Assembly (NCBI GenBank): GCA_937893785.1
Contig: CALCSP010000223.1
Coordinates: 1 to 11,805, forward strand
Reading direction: 5' to 3'
Origin: an uncultured Verrucomicrobiales bacterium
GTDB lineage: Bacteria; Verrucomicrobiota; Verrucomicrobiia; Verrucomicrobiales; DEV007
Length of the DNA stretch: 11,805 nt
Both the position numbers and the translations under genes were made by a program. Shown piece after piece: positions 6,779 through 11,805 of this stretch; within the stretch, counting starts at the first letter, position 1, and each line of letters starts with the position of its first letter. The notes beneath the pieces were generated by a model, which saw nothing but the letters and a program-made list of their open reading frames with translations, did not search any database and had not been told where the DNA came from.

Positions 6779-9454
6779 ATGAAGAAACATTTAATTCCGT
6801 TTTGTTTGATCGCCACCTGTTTGCCGGCTATTGCACAGGAACAGTTCAATGCTGTCGATGAAGGCAAGGCCGTCTTTACGACAATGGGGTGCATTGAATG
6901 CCATGTCGTCTCAAAGAGCGATAATTCTCTCAAGACCGGGCCAAGCCTATACGGACTCTTTACCAATACCCCCCGCAAGCGTGAAGTAGGATTTATTGGT
7001 AAACAAGACCGGCAGACAGTGACCGCCGACAAGGAATACTTTGTCAATTCTGTACGAAAATCCTGGGACGTTCTGGCTGTTGCCGAGAAAGGGCAGACCA
7101 AGGGAAAGGCATACCTGCCCGTAATGCCCATGTATACCAACGAGATCATCTCCGACCAAGACCTGGAGTCAATGTGGCACTACCTGCGCACCCTAGCTGA
7201 CCCTGGCTCAGCCGGCCCTGCCAAGGTCATGCTCAAGCGAGAGAGAGCAGCACAAGTAAAATCCCTTCTGGAAATCCCCAACGAAGTCATTGTGACCAAC
7301 CGCCCCCGTGTCTTTCGGGCACCACTTCGTGGCTCCAGCGCAAGGGCCCTACACGTAGGGCTTCCAAATGGAATGAATTACACCTTTGATCCAAGGCTGC
7401 TATCGGCACGAAATATCTGGGCCGGCGGCTTCCTTAACCTCTCCGAGGAGCGCAAGGGACGCGGCAGGCCGGGATCACCACGAGGCAAAGGTGCTCGTGC
7501 CTATGTCGAAGGAGGAGCGATACTGCAACCATTGCAGGAATCAGGAGTCCCCGTGGACTTTGAGTTCAAGGAGCCAGATGTCCTAGACCATGCCGCCATT
7601 GAAAAATGGCTATGGGAAAAGCGTGACTTCCCACAACTTCAAGCCTCAATGGACGCCGAGTTCCTTGGGCATTCACTCGACTCGGCAAGCAGCACCCCCC
7701 TTTTCCATTTCCGCGTAGGCCGCAATACCTTGACACAAGCCATACAGGTCACGGATGACGGCCGCATTGAAATTTCCATTCGCGGCAAGCTTTCACATCC
7801 GCAGAAGTTCAAGATCAATGACAAGAACCTGTCGGAATTACAGATAAAGGGGGGCAACCTCGAGGCAGGCATCTGGACACTGGCCCCAAACGAGGCCAAG
7901 ATTTACACTTTCAGCGCACAATTGTCAGGAGGACTAGTGGCCCGCCAACAAATTGAGCGAGAGGAAAACTGGGATCCACAGAACCTTTCCAAGAACCCGG
8001 GCAAAGTAGGACGTCAACCGCTTCAGCTGCCAGCCGGCTACGCAATGGAAAGCTGGGAATCTCCCAATGACCTCTATGGCCGCAACCAATTATTTGAACC
8101 CACGGGACTTGGAGTGGCCAAGGATGGCACCATCGTGGTGGCCACCCGGACTGCTGGTGTCTGGAGAATACGCAATAATAAATGGTCCCTATTTGCTGAG
8201 GGCACTTATGAGTGCCTCGGGGTCTGGATTGAAGATGACAAAGCTCAACAGATAGTCGTCATGCAAAAGCCGGAACTCACACGCATGATTGACTCTGACG
8301 GTGACGGCAGAGCCGATCGCTTTGAAACAGTCTGTGATGACTACGGCTTCCACGGAAACTACCACGAATATGCTCATGGACCAGTGCGTGATGCCGAGGG
8401 AAACTACTACTTTACCCTGAACCTCTCCCACGGCGGTAGTCCGCGCGTGTCCTGGCGGGCCGGAGGCCCTTTCATGGGATCAATGGGCGGCTACCGGGGA
8501 TGGGCCTGCCGTGTCACCCCCGAAGGCAAATTCGAGCCCTTCGCCAACGGCCTGCGCAGCCCCGCGGGACTTGGTATTGATCCCAAGGGAAGGATTTGGT
8601 ATGCGGAAAACCAAGGGGAATATGTTGGATCATCCAAGGTCGTTCCCCTTGAACAGGGAAAATTCTATGGACACCTCTCGGGCCTTGTCAGTCTTCCGGG
8701 AAGCATGACCCCGGACTCGCAAGAGTTAAAGTTCGACAACTGGAAAGAGAAGATCCGCAAAGGCGCAGTATGGTTACCACATGGCAAACTGGCTAATTCC
8801 CCCGGTCATCCCACATGGGATATAACAGGAGGAAAATTTGGCGCCTACCAAGAACAGATGTTCATTGGAGACCAAACTCTTTCCACCCTGCTAAGGGTGG
8901 TCACAGAACAAGTCAATGGAGTCGATCAGGGATGTGTCATCCCTTTTGCTCAGGGACTTTCTTCAGGCGTCATGCGCCCGGTCTTTCTTCCTGATGGCAG
9001 CATGCTGATTGGTCAGACCGGTCGTGGTTGGGGTGCGCGAGGCGGAAACCAAGCAGGCCTGCAAAGAATCATCTGGGATGGAAAAACAATCGCCGCTGAC
9101 ATCAAGAGCGTTACCGGGAGCACCGGAGGATTCAAAATCCACCTGACTCAACCCATCGATAAAGCCATTTCCCCTGAGCAACTTGCAGGACGCTTTAAGA
9201 TCCAATCATGGTTTTACACCAACACTGGGCGCTATGGTTCCCCGGAACATGACCGCAGGGATGAGGCAATCCTCTCAAGCGTAATTTCAAAGGATCGCCT
9301 GAGCATCGAATTGAATATTAAGGATTTTGGCAAAGGTGAAAAGTGGACTGACAGGATTTACCGAGTACAGATTGGTGACACCAATGGATTGTTTGGCCAG
9401 GCTCCTTCATGGAATCGACTGGATGCTTATTTCACCCTGCGCTCACTCCCCTAA
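6779..9454 (+). CDS. Exported cytochrome c protein with DUF6797-like region and beta-propeller
   Basis: The function is not established; the layout suggests a periplasmic redox or sugar-oxidizing protein of the type common in Verrucomicrobiota and Planctomycetota. The ATG at 6779 gives a clear signal peptide (MKKHLIPFCLIATCLPAIAQ, cleavage near 20) with AAGGG two bases upstream; the in-frame ATG at 6737 would add 14 polar residues before it. Residues 25-141 form a class I cytochrome c: CIECH (38-42) binds heme, GPSLYG (54-59) follows, and Met116 or Met118 in LPVMPM is the likely axial ligand. A DUF6797-like region (about 170-270, with HVGLPNGMNYTFDPRL) follows, then a linker domain (300-420). 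A propeller resembling sugar/sorbosone dehydrogenases (about 430-770) has a DSDGDGRADRF calcium-type loop (505-515) and LRSPAGLGIDPKGRIWYAEN (592-611). A beta-rich C-terminal domain closes it. DUF6797 is recalled from family knowledge, not searched. Confidence 0.75.
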   Translation: MKKHLIPFCLIATCLPAIAQEQFNAVDEGKAVFTTMGCIECHVVSKSDNSLKTGPSLYGLFTNTPRKREVGFIGKQDRQTVTADKEYFVNSVRKSWDVLAVAEKGQTKGKAYLPVMPMYTNEIISDQDLESMWHYLRTLADPGSAGPAKVMLKRERAAQVKSLLEIPNEVIVTNRPRVFRAPLRGSSARALHVGLPNGMNYTFDPRLLSARNIWAGGFLNLSEERKGRGRPGSPRGKGARAYVEGGAILQPLQESGVPVDFEFKEPDVLDHAAIEKWLWEKRDFPQLQASMDAEFLGHSLDSASSTPLFHFRVGRNTLTQAIQVTDDGRIEISIRGKLSHPQKFKINDKNLSELQIKGGNLEAGIWTLAPNEAKIYTFSAQLSGGLVARQQIEREENWDPQNLSKNPGKVGRQPLQLPAGYAMESWESPNDLYGRNQLFEPTGLGVAKDGTIVVATRTAGVWRIRNNKWSLFAEGTYECLGVWIEDDKAQQIVVMQKPELTRMIDSDGDGRADRFETVCDDYGFHGNYHEYAHGPVRDAEGNYYFTLNLSHGGSPRVSWRAGGPFMGSMGGYRGWACRVTPEGKFEPFANGLRSPAGLGIDPKGRIWYAENQGEYVGSSKVVPLEQGKFYGHLSGLVSLPGSMTPDSQELKFDNWKEKIRKGAVWLPHGKLANSPGHPTWDITGGKFGAYQEQMFIGDQTLSTLLRVVTEQVNGVDQGCVIPFAQGLSSGVMRPVFLPDGSMLIGQTGRGWGARGGNQAGLQRIIWDGKTIAADIKSVTGSTGGFKIHLTQPIDKAISPEQLAGRFKIQSWFYTNTGRYGSPEHDRRDEAILSSVISKDRLSIELNIKDFGKGEKWTDRIYRVQIGDTNGLFGQAPSWNRLDAYFTLRSLP

Positions 9455-9476
9455 ACACAATAAGACCGCAGGATTA

Positions 9477-9902
9477 TCATCGCTTGCTGTATACAACCGG
9501 CTTCTTGTACACCGTTCTTTGCCCGCCTTCAAACCCTGTAACAGCGTAAGCAGAAAGGGAACCGTTTGCGTTGACTCGAAAATAACACCTTAAGCGAATT
9601 CCCGAAAGATAGACCTCCACCTCCCCCTTGGAAACAAGCTCTCCGGGAGAAGAAACCACTTTACCCTTTTGGTTACGAACCTGCCATTGCCCAGAGGTCC
9701 CAAGGAAGTTGCATCTGCCACTTGCTGACAAGGTCAGCTTTTTGGACTTACCGCCCACCTTCGCGACATAAGCTCCTTCAAGGTTTCTCTTCTTCAGTGT
9801 GGCGAAACTGGAGCCTAACCGAACGTCTTCAGAGGAAGCCGTCGGCACTATTGCAAGAAGCGGAAGCAGAACAGGGATTAAATAGAATGAGAATTTCATC
9901 AT
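9477..9902 (-). CDS. Small secreted protein of unknown function
   Basis: I do not recognise this family. The ATG at 9902 (two ATG codons in a row) begins a 141-residue protein with a signal peptide: MMKF, a hydrophobic stretch of about 16 residues, and likely cleavage after TASS (about 24). GTGAG at 9910-9914 on this strand, 7 bases before the ATG, is a fair ribosome binding site. A longer frame from a TTG at 9959 would bury the signal peptide. The mature part (about 117 residues) is basic and looks beta-rich, with alternating strands and Gly turns. It contains two cysteines, C64 and C106, which could form a disulfide. A small beta-sandwich or lipocalin-like fold is possible but not shown. 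It starts 72 bases after the TPR/Sel1 gene on the same strand and may share its transcript. Its end faces the end of the cytochrome gene, 22 bases away, with no clear terminator between. Confidence 0.7.
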   Translation of the reverse strand: MMKFSFYLIPVLLPLLAIVPTASSEDVRLGSSFATLKKRNLEGAYVAKVGGKSKKLTLSASGRCNFLGTSGQWQVRNQKGKVVSSPGELVSKGEVEVYLSGIRLRCYFRVNANGSLSAYAVTGFEGGQRTVYKKPVVYSKR

Positions 9903-9974
9903 TATAAAACTCACACCCTTTTTCTGCTGCAAATTAATCAACCGATTCAAACGGGCCAATTACCGGATGGGTCG

Positions 9975-11805
9975 TTATTTTTTCTCTCCGTCCTCTTTTT
10001 CCTTTTTAGGATCACTGGCAACCGGTTGCCTAGAGGCTTTCCATGACTGTGCCAGTTCAGCGGATTGCTCAAGCTGCTCTGCAGTAATTTTACCCTCCAA
10101 CTCTATAAGGGCAGTTTTAGCCCCTGCATGATCCTGTGCCGCAGCTAGGCTCACCCACTTATGCGCTGCGACCAAGTCTTGTTTAATACCTTTACCAAGC
10201 GCATGCAACATGCCCAGAGAAACCTGCCCATCGGCATCTCCCTGATCCGCCGCGCTCTGAAGCCAAATAACGGCCTGTTTTATATCAGGATCTGACACCT
10301 CTCCCTGCAAATGCATAAGGCCAAGAGCTACCTGAGCAGCCACATTCCCCTCCCTAGCTGCCTTCTTATAAAAACGAGCAGCATGTGCAGAGCTTTTCTC
10401 CAGATACTTCCCCTGATGATAAAGACGAGCAAGGTTGAAATGTAGCTCCCCAACACTTCCTTTCGTCTGTATAGGCTCAAGACCCGCAGCAACCTGCTTC
10501 ATCGCCAGCGCCTTTTCCCTTCCTTCCTCCATCCGGTCAACAAGAGCGAAAGCTTGGCGCATCGCCTCAACCGCATTGGATTGTATCAATCCCGACAGTT
10601 GAATAAGCTGGCTCAAGATCCATCTATTCTGCTCCTCGTCTCTTGCTTCCCGCATTGCACCCAAGACACTCATCAACGCCGCCAGTTTATTATCATCGCC
10701 ATCTAGGGCGTTCAGCACTTTCTCAATCTGCTCTAGAGTCTGCTTTGCCTCAGGCAATTTTCCGGTTTTTGCCTGCGCGACAGCAAGATGAGCCAGAGAA
10801 GGAGCTAAGATACGGCTATCCTCAATCTGACTAACAATCTCCAAGGTCTTGGCAAGTGTCACAGCTGATCGTTCGGCATTTCCAGCATCAAAAAGACTCA
10901 CAGCAAGCCCACTCAAGACCTGCACCCGACTACCAAAATCATCAACATTTTCAACCAGCATTAGGCTGGGGTCATCATGAGAACGACTTTGACGAAGCTC
11001 TGTAGCAACTTTCTCAATCACCCCCTGCGCAGTCTTGCTGCCGACGAACCGAGCAAGACATCCTTCAAGAATTATGTATTGCTCAACCCGTTTTTTTTCG
11101 TCTTCAATCCGCGCAACATCGGAAATCAATTCATGAAACACCTGGGCACCTTGGTCTTCCAAGCCAACGCTCAACTGCATGGATGCAATATCAGATAAGA
11201 CAATGAGACGCTGACTTCCCTCCAGCGAAGAAGCAATCGTCAATGCTTTCTGAAGAATAGTAAGAGCCTGCGCTTTATCGCCAGCCTTATAAAGAGAGCT
11301 CCCAAGCGTTCCTAGAAACTGGGCCAAGGCATTTGAATCCTTGATGTTCGCAGTCAGACCAAGGGTCGGATCATCTTCATCTCTAACACTCTCAATTAAA
11401 CCGGAAAGCTGTTTCCTGAACGCGGACACCCCATCGACATCATCTACATCGCTAAGAACTTCATACAGATTTTGTGCCACAGCCAAACTATCTGACTTGT
11501 CTTCAATACCTTCAATTTCCTCCTGAGCCCGACCCAGCAACTGCATGCCATCTTCTACTTCACCAGCATGCAACCTCGCCATTGCCAGGCTTGCGATTAC
11601 TCTCACCCTTACAGCAGCACTCTTTACCTTGCTCAGCATTTCAGATATGGGATCCAAATCTCCCTGTCCTTGCTCATTAGCCGGCTCTACCCCTGCCTTC
11701 GGCTCTGCTCCTGCCTCAAGTTCTACCCCTACCTCAGGTTCTGTTCCTACCTCAGGTTCTGTTCCTACCTCAGGTTCTGTTCCTACCTCAGGTTCTGTTC
11801 CTGCC
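9975..11805 (-). CDS. TPR/Sel1 repeat protein with Glu/Pro-rich N-terminal repeats, 5' end missing
   Basis: This is a scaffold-type repeat protein with no enzymatic motif and unknown partners. The frame runs open through the window edge at 11805, so the start is outside; the TTG at 11657 is only an internal Leu codon. In order it has a Glu/Pro/Gly/Val-rich linker of hexapeptide repeats (11676-11805), then TPR-like helical repeats arranged in a 133-residue super-repeat (about 11609-10488), then three Sel1-like repeats (about 10455-10100). The Sel1 part shows ARFYKKAAREGNVAAQVALG, AVIWLQSAADQGDADGQVSLG and AHKWVSLAAAQDHAGAKTAL. The tail KKEKEDGEKK is highly charged. Acidic patches (DVDDVDG, RDEDDP, DGDD) are spread through the TPR part. 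Whether it is exported cannot be told without the N-terminus. The small secreted protein gene follows 72 bases downstream. Sel1 proteins often act as adaptors, but no role can be assigned. Confidence 0.8.
   Translation of the reverse strand, partial: AGTEPEVGTEPEVGTEPEVGTEPEVGVELEAGAEPKAGVEPANEQGQGDLDPISEMLSKVKSAAVRVRVIASLAMARLHAGEVEDGMQLLGRAQEEIEGIEDKSDSLAVAQNLYEVLSDVDDVDGVSAFRKQLSGLIESVRDEDDPTLGLTANIKDSNALAQFLGTLGSSLYKAGDKAQALTILQKALTIASSLEGSQRLIVLSDIASMQLSVGLEDQGAQVFHELISDVARIEDEKKRVEQYIILEGCLARFVGSKTAQGVIEKVATELRQSRSHDDPSLMLVENVDDFGSRVQVLSGLAVSLFDAGNAERSAVTLAKTLEIVSQIEDSRILAPSLAHLAVAQAKTGKLPEAKQTLEQIEKVLNALDGDDNKLAALMSVLGAMREARDEEQNRWILSQLIQLSGLIQSNAVEAMRQAFALVDRMEEGREKALAMKQVAAGLEPIQTKGSVGELHFNLARLYHQGKYLEKSSAHAARFYKKAAREGNVAAQVALGLMHLQGEVSDPDIKQAVIWLQSAADQGDADGQVSLGMLHALGKGIKQDLVAAHKWVSLAAAQDHAGAKTALIELEGKITAEQLEQSAELAQSWKASRQPVASDPKKEKEDGEKK
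11676..11801 (-). repeat. 18-base tandem repeat coding for a GTEPEV hexapeptide
   Basis: On the + strand the unit TACCTCAGGTTCTGTTCC occurs four times without change at 11730-11801. Three diverged 18-base copies precede it (11676-11693, 11694-11711, 11712-11729). All are in phase with the - strand reading frame and code for Gly-(Thr/Val/Ala)-Glu-(Pro/Leu)-(Glu/Lys)-(Val/Ala). The last four bases of the window fit the start of another copy, so the array probably continues. Since 18 is a multiple of three, copy number change would alter linker length without breaking the frame. Confidence 0.95.

Noticed and set aside
9455..9476. Shared terminator between the cytochrome gene and the small secreted protein gene
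   Set aside because: The 22 bases between the stops contain no inverted repeat or T-run.
11655..11657. TTG as start of the TPR/Sel1 protein
   Set aside because: The frame stays open to the window edge and codes for clear hexapeptide repeats upstream, so this is an internal Leu codon.

Overview
The window is bacterial chromosome, packed with genes and close to 50% GC by eye. The gene set suggests a member of the PVC group, most likely Verrucomicrobiota. The pointers are a secreted cytochrome c / DUF6797-like / beta-propeller protein of a type common in Verrucomicrobiota and Planctomycetota, a stand-alone sulfite-reductase-type flavoprotein without an FMN domain, and few clear Shine-Dalgarno sites. 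This placement is inference from family knowledge; there is no rRNA or other decisive marker in the window.

Left part (1-5125, + strand): the end of ribBA (its start lies before the window), ribH, nusB, ftsY, a CysJ-like flavoprotein reductase and nadD. ribH and nusB overlap by 8 bases. RibBA and RibH supply the two substrates' worth of riboflavin chemistry that makes lumazine, NusB acts in antitermination of rRNA transcription, FtsY is the SRP receptor GTPase, the reductase needs FAD (itself made from riboflavin) and NAD(P)H, and NadD makes the NAD precursor. The theme is flavin and nicotinamide cofactor supply plus basic expression machinery.

Middle (5114-6555, - strand): fabG followed by pgl, a short probable operon convergent with nadD; the nadD and pgl coding ends overlap by 12 bases. 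A divergent gap of about 220 bases (6556-6778) separates fabG from a large + strand gene (6779-9454) for an exported 891-residue protein with one c-type heme site, a DUF6797-like region and a beta-propeller.

Right part (9477-11805, - strand): a long TPR/Sel1 repeat protein whose start lies beyond the window, followed by a small secreted protein of unknown function. The repeat protein is built from a 133-residue super-repeat and is preceded by an 18-base tandem repeat coding for a Glu/Pro-rich hexapeptide that runs to the window edge.

I see no mobile element, CRISPR array, tRNA, rRNA or defence system. The most unusual items are the repeat architecture of the right-hand protein, the large insertion in NusB, the FMN-less reductase, and a three-arm competing hairpin inside nadD. 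None of these amounts to a clearly new system.
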